Notes under the pieces: generated by a model | Seen by the model: only the letters and a program-made list of their open reading frames with translations | Told to the model about the DNA's origin: nothing | Databases searched by the model: none | Part shown: positions 8,818-16,494 of the stretch, in pieces | How the letters are laid out: the number at the start of each line of letters is the position of its first letter | Position numbering within the stretch: the first letter of the stretch is position 1 | Program-made: the position numbers and the translations under genes | Source of the DNA: Chitinophagaceae bacterium | GTDB lineage: Bacteria > Bacteroidota > Bacteroidia > Chitinophagales > Chitinophagaceae | Assembly (NCBI GenBank): GCA_016786745.1 | Contig: JAEUVS010000007.1 | Coordinates: 1-51,446 of the forward strand | Reading direction: 5' to 3' | Length of the DNA: 51,446 nucleotides

Positions 8818-9807
8818 ATGCCCTTCAGAGCCCTTAGAGTTGTTGAGAGCCCAGCAGGAAAATTTGAAAGATCTATTGAACAACTCGATATTGAAGACCT
8901 GCCGCCAGGAGAATTACTGATAAGAGTTTTTTATTCATCCCTAAATTACAAGGATGCACTTTCAGCCACCGGCAACAAAGGCATTACTAAAAAATACCCT
9001 CACACTCCCGGCATTGATGCCGCAGGTGTCGTAGAACTCAGTCGCAATGCAGCTTTTGCCGTAAACGACGAAGTGGTTATCACAGGCTATGATCTCGGCA
9101 TGAATACTTCAGGTGGATTCGCCGAATACATACGCGTGCCCGCAAGCTGGGTGGTAAAGAAACCGCTGGAAATTTCTTTCCTGGACGCCATGTCGTTGGG
9201 TACTGCCGGCTTAACCGCAGCATACGCATTATATAAAATGGAGCTGATGCTACAGTCACCTTCAAACGGACCCGTAGTTGTAACAGGTGCAACAGGTGGT
9301 GTGGGAAGCATTGCAGTGGCCATTCTTGCGAAAGCAGGCTACGAAGTAATAGCGGTTACCGGCAAGCAAAATGCAAAAGAATATCTCAAACATCTTGGCG
9401 CCGCACGAGTCGAAAAAAGAGATTTTGTTGATGATAAATCGGGAAAGGCTCTTTTAAAACCCCAATGGGCAGGAGCAATAGACACTGTGGGTGGGAATGT
9501 GCTCCACACACTTTTGAAAGGCTGTATGCATGATGGAAATGTAGTGAGCACCGGGCTTGTTGGTTCACCAAAGCTCGACGCGAGCGTTTATCCTTTTGTT
9601 TTAAACGGCGTCAACCTGCTCGGCATCGGCAGCGCGGAAACGCCTGCAGCAACAAAAATTATGTTATGGCAGAAAGTAATGGACGGATGGAATATAAAAG
9701 ATAAGTTGGCGGCAATAGCAAAAGAAATTTCACTGGAAGAAATCAATCCCTTTATCGATTCGATCCTCGACGGAAAGATAATGGGCCGAATCGTCATCAA
9801 AATTTAA
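8818..9807 (+). CDS. YhdH/YhfP family quinone oxidoreductase (acrylyl-CoA reductase type)
   Basis: A 329-residue zinc-independent medium-chain dehydrogenase/reductase. The GroES-like N-terminal half includes FYSSLNYKDALSATGNKG and HTPGIDAAGVV. The NADPH-binding motif GATGGVGSIAVAILAKAGYEV lies near residues 160-180 and is typical of the YhdH/AcuI branch. E. coli AcuI reduces acrylyl-CoA with NADPH. A role in detoxifying reactive enones or acrylyl-CoA fits, but no neighbour confirms the substrate. The 3' end overlaps the convergent cytidine deaminase gene by 11 bases. Confidence 0.9.
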   Translation: MPFRALRVVESPAGKFERSIEQLDIEDLPPGELLIRVFYSSLNYKDALSATGNKGITKKYPHTPGIDAAGVVELSRNAAFAVNDEVVITGYDLGMNTSGGFAEYIRVPASWVVKKPLEISFLDAMSLGTAGLTAAYALYKMELMLQSPSNGPVVVTGATGGVGSIAVAILAKAGYEVIAVTGKQNAKEYLKHLGAARVEKRDFVDDKSGKALLKPQWAGAIDTVGGNVLHTLLKGCMHDGNVVSTGLVGSPKLDASVYPFVLNGVNLLGIGSAETPAATKIMLWQKVMDGWNIKDKLAAIAKEISLEEINPFIDSILDGKIMGRIVIKI

Positions 9808-10270
9808 AAGAAAACGGGAGCAGTAATGAGGCGTCGTCAACAACAATTACTTTACCGTGCAGGCCTCCCATAAGAAGTCGGACAGGTGATCCTGTTTTTT
9901 CCCTGAATTCCTGCAACGACTGCCGGCATATGCCGCACGGCGCGATGGGATGATCACTCAGCGACTTCGACGTTGTGTAACTTATCGCGAGCGTTTTTAT
10001 CGGCACCTTCGGAAACAGCGAAGCAGCCACCGCAAGCACAACGCCTTCGGCGCAGATACCTGCCGGAAACGAAACGTTTTCCTGGTTGCTGCCTTTTACG
10101 ATTTCACCGTTGGCCAACTTTGCAGCGGCTCCAACATTAAATTCAGAATATGGTGCATAGCTGGTGGACACCGCGTCCTGCGCGGTTTTCAGCAACGCAC
10201 GGTCGTCATCATCCAGTTCCTGGAATGAATCGAAGATTTTATAACTGAATTGATAAACTTCTTCCTTCAT
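9797..10270 (-). CDS. cdd: Cytidine deaminase
   Basis: A 157-residue zinc enzyme converting cytidine and deoxycytidine to uridine and deoxyuridine in pyrimidine salvage. Zinc ligands and the proton-shuttling Glu are visible in CAEGVVLAV and PCGICRQSL. SYAPYSEFNVGAA is the usual substrate-binding segment. The length is that of the short homotetrameric class. The gene starts 10 bases after the signal peptidase gene and is probably its operon partner. Confidence 0.95.
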   Translation of the reverse strand: MKEEVYQFSYKIFDSFQELDDDDRALLKTAQDAVSTSYAPYSEFNVGAAAKLANGEIVKGSNQENVSFPAGICAEGVVLAVAASLFPKVPIKTLAISYTTSKSLSDHPIAPCGICRQSLQEFREKTGSPVRLLMGGLHGKVIVVDDASLLLPFSFKF

Positions 10271-10280
10271 TCCTCAAATT

Positions 10281-11852
10281 CTACTTGATTGTTTTGAATA
10301 GCCTGTTCCACCTGATGCCACTGTCGTAACTCATCCAGATGAGCCATGCAGAGCCAACTACATGATCTTCGGGTACAAAACCCCAGTAGCGGCTATCCTG
10401 CGACCGATGACGGTTATCACCCATCATCCAGTAATAATTCATTTTAAACGTGTAATCTTTTGCTTCTTTCCCGTTGAGATAAATTTTTCCGTCGCGCTCT
10501 TCCCATTTATTATTCTCGTACACAAAAATCACTCGCTTATACAACGCGACATTCTCTGGTGTCAGCGGTATGGTAACGCCTTTCTTCGGAATCCAGAGCG
10601 GTCCGAAATTATCAAGCGACCAGCTAAATTTTCTGTCATATGGATACACCCCGGCGATGTCGGATATTTCACGTTTTACTGATACAACACCTGAAATTCC
10701 TTTTAATATTTCCACTTCGGATGCAGTAAGATTGATAAGATAAGCGTTCGTTCCTATGATGTCGAAATCCGGCGATTTGTAGTCGGTGTTCAGGGCGATA
10801 CCTGCCTCTCTCAATTCGTCTTCGCCAATCACCCTGTTTGTCGTTACCCTGTAATCGGTTGCTGAATATGGCGGAACGAATGCAGGTTGTCCGTTTACAA
10901 ACAGGTTGCCGTCCCTGATAACAATTGTATCGCCGGCAATGGCCACGCATCGTTTAATGTAATTCTCTCTTTTGTCGACAGGTCTCGTAGTGACTGTATA
11001 TTCTTCCCAAACGCTTTGCCGCGCCTGCTCCTTACTCGTGGCACGACGTGTTTCTTCGTTGGGAATCTGCGGGCCGTAAACATTATACAGTTCCATTTCC
11101 TTTCTTCTCAAAATATCGTAGTAAGGATCTTCAGAATCCCTTTCCACCGTAAGCGTATCGCCTGCAGGGAAATTAAATACCACTACGTCGTTACGTTTAA
11201 CGGGACTTGCAAACCACCTGCGGTAAGGAATTTTTATAGCCTCGGAATAAGATTTCATTTTAAGTCCCGGCACTGTGTGATGCACGAAAGGCACGGCCAG
11301 TGGTGTATTCGGAATGCGCGGTCCGTAACTAAGTTTGCTCACAAAGAGAAAATCGTTCACGAGCAGTGTTTTCTCCATCGACCCCGTAGGAATGGTATAC
11401 GCCTCGAAAATAAAAGTGCGTATAAGCGTTGCTGCAACGATAGCGAAAACCGCGGCGTCGATCCATTCGCGCGTTGCTGATTTTTTATGCTTTTTTACGA
11501 TTGAAGGGCCGTAATATTTTTCATCTTTGCTCCATCCGAGAAAAGGAAAGTAGATGAATGAAATGAATACAACCGCCGCGTGCTGGTATAGCTTGAATTT
11601 GCCAAATAACTTTACGAGTTCAATCAGCAACCAGATAGAGATGAACCATCCGGCGATTGGTATAAATTGCCAGAAGAACCAGTGACGGCGAATTTCAGCG
11701 GCTTTAACAATCTCCCATGTATTCAGAAAAGGTACCCATGCTTTCCATTCAGGTATGCCCGCTTTGCGGAACAATTTGTACAACCCTGGTGCGGGTAAAA
11801 GGACTATAAGAAGAGAAATCAGTATTAAGACGAGTATATCGTTCGAACTCAT
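10281..11852 (-). CDS. lepB: Signal peptidase I, long Bacteroidota form
   Basis: A 523-residue leader peptidase that cleaves Sec and Tat signal peptides at the outer face of the inner membrane. The catalytic Ser is S158 in IPTGSMEKTL, and the general-base Lys is K300 in YIKRCVAIAGDTI. The conserved GDNRHRSQDSRYWGFVP (about 482-498) completes the site. Three hydrophobic stretches (about 4-20, 58-82 and 90-106) precede the usual anchor at about 132-150, making an N-terminal membrane extension absent from E. coli LepB. A long insertion separates the Ser and Lys boxes and another follows the Lys box. Cotranscription with cdd is likely. Confidence 0.93.
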   Translation of the reverse strand: MSSNDILVLILISLLIVLLPAPGLYKLFRKAGIPEWKAWVPFLNTWEIVKAAEIRRHWFFWQFIPIAGWFISIWLLIELVKLFGKFKLYQHAAVVFISFIYFPFLGWSKDEKYYGPSIVKKHKKSATREWIDAAVFAIVAATLIRTFIFEAYTIPTGSMEKTLLVNDFLFVSKLSYGPRIPNTPLAVPFVHHTVPGLKMKSYSEAIKIPYRRWFASPVKRNDVVVFNFPAGDTLTVERDSEDPYYDILRRKEMELYNVYGPQIPNEETRRATSKEQARQSVWEEYTVTTRPVDKRENYIKRCVAIAGDTIVIRDGNLFVNGQPAFVPPYSATDYRVTTNRVIGEDELREAGIALNTDYKSPDFDIIGTNAYLINLTASEVEILKGISGVVSVKREISDIAGVYPYDRKFSWSLDNFGPLWIPKKGVTIPLTPENVALYKRVIFVYENNKWEERDGKIYLNGKEAKDYTFKMNYYWMMGDNRHRSQDSRYWGFVPEDHVVGSAWLIWMSYDSGIRWNRLFKTIK

Positions 11853-11874
11853 TCGGGGGCATTTAATATTCCGG

Positions 11875-11882
11875 CAAAAATA
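11875..11882 (-). promoter_or_regulatory. -7 element upstream of lepB
   Basis: A perfect TATTTTTG on the minus strand, 22 bases before the lepB start codon. No convincing -33 TTTG is seen at the expected spacing. Confidence 0.4.
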
Positions 11883-11939
11883 ATATTTTCATTTGCTAAA
11901 GAATTGAAAATGTGGATAGACGGCATGCCGGACTCCCTT

Positions 11940-13109
11940 CTATCGACCGTTTTTGGGAAGAACGTATGTATGTACGTCCTCTGCTGTGATTGATTTACCG
12001 GAAAGAATCACTAACCGTTCAACAACGTTACGCAACTCACGAATGTTGCCCGTCCAGTTATGCTGCTGCATAAATTCAATCGCATCTTTATCAATGGATT
12101 TTTTCGCAATTCCGTATTCAGCACATACATCGCTAAGGAATTTGTCGACCAGCAATGGAATATCATCACGCCGTTCATTAAGCGAAGGAACATGGATGAT
12201 GATTACACTTAACCGGTGATAAAGGTCGAGGCGGAAATTTTTTTCTTCCACCTCTTTCAGCAGATCCTTGTTTGTGGCCGCTATTACCCGCACATCAACG
12301 TTAATGTCTTTATCGCCTCCTACCCTTGTGATTCTTCCTTCCTGTAATGCCCGTAGCACTTTCGCCTGCGCATTGAGGCTCATGTCGCCTATTTCATCGA
12401 GAAACAATGTTCCCGTATGCGCCTGTTCAAATTTTCCGATACGTTGTTTTACTGCAGAAGTAAATGACCCTTTTTCATGACCGAACAATTCACTTTCTAT
12501 CAGTTCGCTTGGAATCGCGGCACAGTTTACTTCAACGAGCGGTCCGCTCGCGCGGCTGCTTTTTTCATGCACCCATTTGGCGACAAGCTCTTTACCCACA
12601 CCGTTTTCACCTGTTACCAGTATTCGTGCCTCCGTGGGTGCTACTTTGTCTATCGTCTCCCTGATCTTTTGAATAGGCGCCGATTCGCCGATCATCTCTT
12701 CCACCTTACTCACTTTTCTTTTCAGCACTTTCGTTTCCGCTACGAGCGTCGTTTTATCCATCGCATTGCGGATAGTGATCAGTAACCGGTTGAGATCAGG
12801 TGGCTTCGCAATGTAATCGTACGCGCCTTTTTTAACAGCTTCAACAGCCGTATCTATATTGCCATGGCCCGATATCATGATGACAGGCACATCGGGATTC
12901 GATTCTCTCACCTTTTCGAGAAACTCTATACCATCGAGCCTGGGCATTTTAATATCGCAGAGCACCACATCAAAGGTCTTTTCGCGGAAGCGCCTGAGGC
13001 CCTCTTCACCGTCGCCTGCTTCTTCTATTTTATATCCTTCGTACGATAAAATCTCGGAAAGTGTTTTTCTTATCGCTTTTTCATCATCAATTATCAGAAT
13101 ATTTGACAT
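11940..13109 (-). CDS. NtrC-like response regulator (REC-AAA+) without a DNA-binding domain
   Basis: A 389-residue regulator. The frame is open back to 13244, but the ATG at 13109 begins the receiver domain directly (MSNILIIDDE), and a perfect -7 element lies at 13140-13147. The receiver spans residues 1-118, with D52 as phosphoacceptor and K102 conserved. The sigma-54-interaction AAA+ domain spans about 140-370: Walker A GENGVGKE at 167-174, Walker B LFLDEI at 235-240 and RELRN near 358. Two oddities stand out. The sigma-54-contact loop reads GSFTSA (214-219) instead of GAFTGA. The protein also stops at residue 389, about 30 residues after RELRN, with no Fis-type helix-turn-helix. No histidine kinase gene is adjacent. 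Confidence 0.9.
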   Translation of the reverse strand: MSNILIIDDEKAIRKTLSEILSYEGYKIEEAGDGEEGLRRFREKTFDVVLCDIKMPRLDGIEFLEKVRESNPDVPVIMISGHGNIDTAVEAVKKGAYDYIAKPPDLNRLLITIRNAMDKTTLVAETKVLKRKVSKVEEMIGESAPIQKIRETIDKVAPTEARILVTGENGVGKELVAKWVHEKSSRASGPLVEVNCAAIPSELIESELFGHEKGSFTSAVKQRIGKFEQAHTGTLFLDEIGDMSLNAQAKVLRALQEGRITRVGGDKDINVDVRVIAATNKDLLKEVEEKNFRLDLYHRLSVIIIHVPSLNERRDDIPLLVDKFLSDVCAEYGIAKKSIDKDAIEFMQQHNWTGNIRELRNVVERLVILSGKSITAEDVHTYVLPKNGR

Positions 13110-13139
13110 AGCCTCAACCTTGTATAAGTAATTAGGGCT

Positions 13140-13147
13140 CAAAAGTA
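13140..13147 (-). promoter_or_regulatory. -7 element upstream of the NtrC-like regulator
   Basis: A perfect TACTTTTG on the minus strand, 30 bases before the ATG at 13109. It supports that start over the upstream extension to 13244. Confidence 0.45.
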
Positions 13148-13229
13148 ACGATATATCGGCTGACCGGGCAGATTGGTGAAAAATGAGGAAAATACGGTAT
13201 TTCAAAGTCAATTTCCGGTTGAAAACACC

Positions 13230-13260
13230 TTGCAGCCAGTTCACCCAATGTCTACATTTA
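13230..13260 (+). promoter_or_regulatory. Candidate promoter of the 46-residue microprotein
   Basis: TTG (13230-13232), 20 bases, then TACATTTA (13253-13260), one mismatch from TAnnTTTG. A transcript would start about 30 bases before the small gene. Confidence 0.35.
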
Positions 13261-13295
13261 CAACAGATTTTAATCCATTATTCAACTGAAAACTT

Positions 13296-13436
13296 ATGAG
13301 AAACGACCAGCTATCCACAAAAGATTTTTCGGTAGGAACTACCGTCATAAAACTGGCTTTTGTAAGTGGAGCCCTGTTAAGCTGTATGTATGGGGTTCTA
13401 ATGGCTTTTGCCAGCGCTTTTAAAGTTTTAGGGTAA
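13296..13436 (+). CDS. 46-residue hydrophobic microprotein
   Basis: The ATG at 13296 opens a 46-codon frame ending in TAA at 13434. The product starts with a short polar stretch (MRNDQLSTKDFSVGTTVIK), then a hydrophobic stretch of about 25 residues (residues 20-44) with a Ser/Cys/Met-rich centre, compatible with one membrane helix. It is flanked by a plausible promoter and followed 11 bases later by a strong intrinsic terminator in the same direction, so it forms a one-gene transcription unit. Both neighbours are on the opposite strand. I do not recognise the family. The alternative is a small RNA of about 200 bases whose open frame is incidental. Confidence 0.6.
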   Translation: MRNDQLSTKDFSVGTTVIKLAFVSGALLSCMYGVLMAFASAFKVLG

Positions 13437-13446
13437 AGAATGGAAA

Positions 13447-13479
13447 AACCGGGAGCGTCTGCTTCCGGTTCTTTTTTTT
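13447..13479 (+). terminator. Intrinsic terminator after the 46-residue microprotein
   Basis: The stem ACCGGGAGC pairs with GCTTCCGGT (one G-T wobble, plus one more A-T pair) around a GTCT loop. A run of eight T (13472-13479) follows. This is the clearest intrinsic terminator in the window. Confidence 0.85.
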
Positions 13480-13515
13480 ATAACGATTTCTGATTTTTGT
13501 TTCCCTTTATTTCGC

Positions 13516-14502
13516 CTATTTCTCCAGGTACATTACCTCTTTTACCAATTTCACAGTTCTTGCTACATCCGGCAAGGCCATTGCCACGAGGTTCGGCGCA
13601 TAGTGTAACGGTGCATCCGCTGAAGTTATACGTCTTACCGGCGCATCTAGATAGTCAAATCCTTCTTTCTGAATCCTGTATCCCAACTCCGACGACACGC
13701 TGCACATCGGCCACTGTTCTTCCACTATTACCAGCCTGTTCGTTTTCTTGACGCTTTCGAGAACCGTCATCCAGTCGAGCGGGCGGATGGTCCTTAAATC
13801 GATCACTTCAGCGCTTATGCCTTCTTTTTCCAACTCGGCAGCAGCGCCCAGTGCCACTTTCATCATCTTATTATAGCTCACAATTGTTACATCGTTACCC
13901 TGTTTCTTTACATCGGCCTTGCCGATGGGTATCAGGTATTCCTCCTGGGGAACGTCACCTTTTTCGCCATACATCACCTCACTTTCCATAAACATCACGG
14001 GGTCGTCGTCGCGGATCGCCGATTTTAGCAACCCTTTGGCATCGTATGGGTTAGAGGGTGAAATAACCTTAACGCCGGGTATATTGGCGAGATAGCTTTC
14101 GAAGGCCGTGGAGTGCTGTGCACCTAACTGCCCTGCGGAGCCATTAGGGCCCCTGAAAACGATCGGGCAACCTAACTGACCTCCGCTCATTGCGAGCATT
14201 TTGGAGCCCGTATTGAGGATTTGGTCGAGGGCCAGTACGGCGAAGTTCCAGGTCATGTATTCCACTATGGGTCTCAGGCCGTTCTGAGCGGCGCCCACGG
14301 CTACCGCGGTGAACCCCAGTTCAGAAATGGGTGTGTCAATAACTCTTTTAGGGCCAAATTCGTCCAGCATTCCCTGGCTCACTTTATAGGCGCCATTGTA
14401 TTCGGCCACCTCTTCTCCCATCAGAAAAACCCTCTCATCGCGTCTCATCTCCTCGTTCATTGCTTCCCTTAATGCTTCCCTGAAAGCTATTGATCTCGCC
14501 AT
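13516..14502 (-). CDS. pdhB: Pyruvate dehydrogenase E1 component, beta subunit
   Basis: A 328-residue transketolase-type beta subunit of the alpha2beta2 E1 enzyme, which decarboxylates pyruvate with thiamine diphosphate. I choose the ATG at 14502 (MARSIAFREALREAMNEEM); the frame extends 11 codons further but lacks homologous sequence there. Typical motifs are FLMGEEVAEYNGAYKVSQG, DTPISELGFTAVAVGAA, PIVEYMTWNF and the C-terminal ADAPLHYAPNLVAMALP. No E1 alpha, E2 or E3 gene is adjacent, so the complex is encoded at dispersed loci. A branched-chain 2-oxoacid dehydrogenase beta subunit is the main alternative, but the sequence favours pyruvate. Confidence 0.88.
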   Translation of the reverse strand: MARSIAFREALREAMNEEMRRDERVFLMGEEVAEYNGAYKVSQGMLDEFGPKRVIDTPISELGFTAVAVGAAQNGLRPIVEYMTWNFAVLALDQILNTGSKMLAMSGGQLGCPIVFRGPNGSAGQLGAQHSTAFESYLANIPGVKVISPSNPYDAKGLLKSAIRDDDPVMFMESEVMYGEKGDVPQEEYLIPIGKADVKKQGNDVTIVSYNKMMKVALGAAAELEKEGISAEVIDLRTIRPLDWMTVLESVKKTNRLVIVEEQWPMCSVSSELGYRIQKEGFDYLDAPVRRITSADAPLHYAPNLVAMALPDVARTVKLVKEVMYLEK

Positions 14503-14523
14503 CTCATTTTTTTTAATGCGCGC

Positions 14524-14556
14524 CAAAATTATCAAAAAATTACCCGCACCATCAAA
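14524..14556 (-). promoter_or_regulatory. Promoter of pdhB
   Basis: On the minus strand TTTG (14553-14556), 21 bases, then a perfect TAATTTTG (14524-14531), 21 bases before the ATG. Both consensus boxes are present at acceptable spacing, and the position supports the start at 14502. Confidence 0.6.
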
Positions 14557-14706
14557 CTTTTTTAGCCTGGCACGCGTTTATTATAGTACCGTTAAGACCC
14601 TATTAAACAATTTGAAATGAAGCGCATGATTAATTTGTTGTCATATCTTTTCTGGCCTTTGTCTCCAAAGAAGCTCCAACCGATAAAAGTAGTAGCACCG
14701 TCGTCG

Positions 14707-15879
14707 TTAAGGTCTCGAGATAATAAGCGCTGACGCTCCGCCGCCGCCATTACAGATTCCTGCCATGCCGTATCGGCCGTTAAGCTGGTGTAATACGGAA
14801 GTCAATGTGACCGTAATCCTGGCCCCGCTGCAACCTATCGGGTGACCGATAGACACGGCGCCTCCCCACACGTTCACTTTATCTTTCGGAATATTCATCT
14901 CCCTGGCGTTTACTATGGTTACGCAACTGAATGCTTCGTTGATTTCGAAATAATCAATATCGCTCACTTTCATACCCGCCCTGTTCAGTGCGGTTGTCAT
15001 CGCTTTTATAGGCGTTGTGGTAAACCATTCGGGACTTTGACTTGCATCTGCGAATGAAATTATTTTCGCAAGCGGCTTCAATCCAAGCGCCTTTAACTTG
15101 TCTTCGCTGATCAGCACCACTGCAGCTGCGCCGTCATTTATTTTTGAGGCATTCGCGGCGGTGATGGTACCATCTTTCGTAAATGCCGGTTTCAGGGAAC
15201 CCATTTTTTCGAAGTTGGCTTTCCGGTACTCTTCATCCTCGGTGATTTTTTTAGGAACCTTGCCTTCTATATCTACAGGCACGAGTTCGTTGTTAAAAAA
15301 TCCCTGCTCGTATGCCTTGATGGTCCGGGTGTAACTTTCTTTTGCGAACTCATCCTGTTCTTCTCTCGTAATACGATACTCCCTGCTGCAAAGCTCACCT
15401 GCTTCACCCATATGATAGTTGTTATAGGGATCCCATAGCCCGTCCTTGATGATGCCATCTGTCACCTGTCCATGACCGAGCCGCAAGCCTGTGCGTGCCT
15501 TCTCCAGGTAATATGGAATGTTGCTCATGCTTTCCATTCCGCCTGCAACAACAATTTCATTCTCGCCATTCATTATCGTTTGCACACCCAGCATGATCGC
15601 TTTCATCCCGCTTGCACAAACTTTGTTTACAGTAGTGCACGGAAGCGTAACCGGTAGTCCTGCGAATATGCTGGCCTGTTGTGCAGGCGCCTGGCCGATA
15701 CCTGCACTTACCACATTGCCCATAAATAGCTCATTTACCTGTGCTGGTTCAATTCCACCCCGTTCAAGTGCAGCTTTAATAGCAATGGCGCCAAGTTGAG
15801 GTGCGGTAAGAGAAGCAAGCGATCCATTCAGGCTACCGACCGGGGTACGTGCCTGCGAAAGGATATATACGTTTTTCAT
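14707..15879 (-). CDS. Acetyl-CoA C-acetyltransferase (thiolase)
   Basis: A 390-residue thiolase II-type enzyme, interconverting two acetyl-CoA and acetoacetyl-CoA or acting in acyl-CoA breakdown. The acylated Cys is C88 in VNKVCASGMKA. The second active-site set is visible as NEAFS, GGAVSIGHPIGCSGAR and the C-terminal CNGGGGASAL. Length is standard. The start codon at 15879 lies only four bases after a perfect -7 promoter element, so the mRNA may be leaderless. An upstream hairpin terminator insulates it from the tandem small genes. Confidence 0.92.
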   Translation of the reverse strand: MKNVYILSQARTPVGSLNGSLASLTAPQLGAIAIKAALERGGIEPAQVNELFMGNVVSAGIGQAPAQQASIFAGLPVTLPCTTVNKVCASGMKAIMLGVQTIMNGENEIVVAGGMESMSNIPYYLEKARTGLRLGHGQVTDGIIKDGLWDPYNNYHMGEAGELCSREYRITREEQDEFAKESYTRTIKAYEQGFFNNELVPVDIEGKVPKKITEDEEYRKANFEKMGSLKPAFTKDGTITAANASKINDGAAAVVLISEDKLKALGLKPLAKIISFADASQSPEWFTTTPIKAMTTALNRAGMKVSDIDYFEINEAFSCVTIVNAREMNIPKDKVNVWGGAVSIGHPIGCSGARITVTLTSVLHQLNGRYGMAGICNGGGGASALIISRP

Positions 15880-15883
15880 GAGG

Positions 15884-15891
15884 CAAACTTA
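15884..15891 (-). promoter_or_regulatory. -7 element abutting the thiolase start codon
   Basis: A perfect TAAGTTTG on the minus strand, followed by CCTC and then the ATG. If transcription starts about five bases past the element, the first base would be the A of the start codon. Confidence 0.45.
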
Positions 15892-15898
15892 GCGAAAT

Positions 15899-15920
15899 AA
15901 AAAAACCCGCCAGGGGCGGG
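15899..15920 (-). terminator. Intrinsic terminator after the tandem small genes
   Basis: On the minus strand a 6-bp GC stem (CCCGCC/GGCGGG with a 3-base loop) is followed by seven T. A run of A on the other side makes it symmetrical, so it could also work in the plus direction. It ends the transcript of the two small paralogues just before the thiolase promoter. Confidence 0.75.
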
Positions 15921-15942
15921 AAAAAAACAAAAACAATATGAT

Positions 15943-15963
15943 ATTCACGATTCACGATTCACG
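15943..15963. repeat. Three perfect ATTCACG heptamers
   Basis: ATTCACG is repeated three times without interruption, ending one base before the stop codon of the small 85-residue gene. The 7-base periodicity matches that of the repeat at 8738-8765. Confidence 0.7.
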
Positions 15964-16221
15964 TCAATTTTCCGTCGGTCTCTCGTGAAATTTTTCTTTG
16001 TGGAGGATGTACTTGTTCGAAACCGCATTGAAGAATGAGTTCCTTACGAGGTTGTCAAACTGCTGCTGGTAGTTTACTTCAGCCTCTTCTGAAACGGTGA
16101 ACGAATTTTTCCAGTTCCTGATCTTTAAATATGCTTTCCGGCTGCTCTGCCTGATAAGGCTGTCGTTAATAAAGAACTGGCCGGTGATCGCTTTTCTTTT
16201 GTCGGGAAATAAAAGGGCCAT
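15964..16221 (-). CDS. Uncharacterised 85-residue protein (tandem paralogue 2)
   Basis: A small soluble protein, basic in its middle, of no family I recognise. Its core, FFINDSLIRQSS followed by AYLKIRNWK, matches that of the next gene upstream (FHINDSHITQAS, AFLKIQSWK). Aligned by hand with one gap, about 23 of 83 positions are identical. No signal peptide, membrane segment or cysteine is seen. It starts 21 bases after the paralogue, so the two are probably cotranscribed, and a hairpin terminator follows. The conserved W, K and INDS residues suggest one fold kept under selection. Confidence 0.7.
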   Translation of the reverse strand: MALLFPDKRKAITGQFFINDSLIRQSSRKAYLKIRNWKNSFTVSEEAEVNYQQQFDNLVRNSFFNAVSNKYILHKEKFHERPTEN

Positions 16222-16242
16222 GGTTAGGGTATTTAGGATTGA

Positions 16243-16494
16243 TCAATTCAAGGGTGCGAAATAATATCCTTCCTCACTTAACACGAAACTATTCGGAACA
16301 AAACTGCAAAATGATTTATTGATGAGCTCCTGCGCCTCCCGCCTGTAACGCTTTCCGATGGTGGGTGTTCTGAGGGCAAATTTCCAGCTCTGGATTTTCA
16401 GAAAGGCGAGATGACTTGCCTGGGTGATGTGACTATCGTTGATGTGAAATTTAGCAGCCAGATAATCCTGCTCGTTTTCCATGAAATAGTTCAT
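16243..16494 (-). CDS. Uncharacterised 83-residue protein (tandem paralogue 1)
   Basis: First gene of the tandem pair. The frame is open upstream to 16632, but I choose the ATG at 16494 because it puts the shared INDS motif at residues 18-21, exactly where it falls in the downstream paralogue. The 46 extra upstream codons have no counterpart there. The product begins with MNYFMENEQDYLAAKFHINDS and ends with SFVPNSFVLSEEGYYF. There is no signal peptide or membrane helix. Function unknown; possibly a small dimeric or adaptor protein, but nothing in the sequence fixes this. Confidence 0.65.
   Translation of the reverse strand: MNYFMENEQDYLAAKFHINDSHITQASHLAFLKIQSWKFALRTPTIGKRYRREAQELINKSFCSFVPNSFVLSEEGYYFAPLN

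Noticed and set aside
11917..11930. CGGCATGCCG palindrome as a terminator of the NtrC-like gene
   Set aside because: A perfect palindrome without a loop or a T-tract cannot act as an intrinsic terminator.
14617..14733. A 38-codon plus-strand frame beginning MKRMINLLSYLFWPLSPKK in the pdhB-thiolase gap
   Set aside because: It runs into the 3' end of the thiolase gene on the other strand, has no promoter-like element and no terminator, and its composition follows the antisense of the thiolase end.
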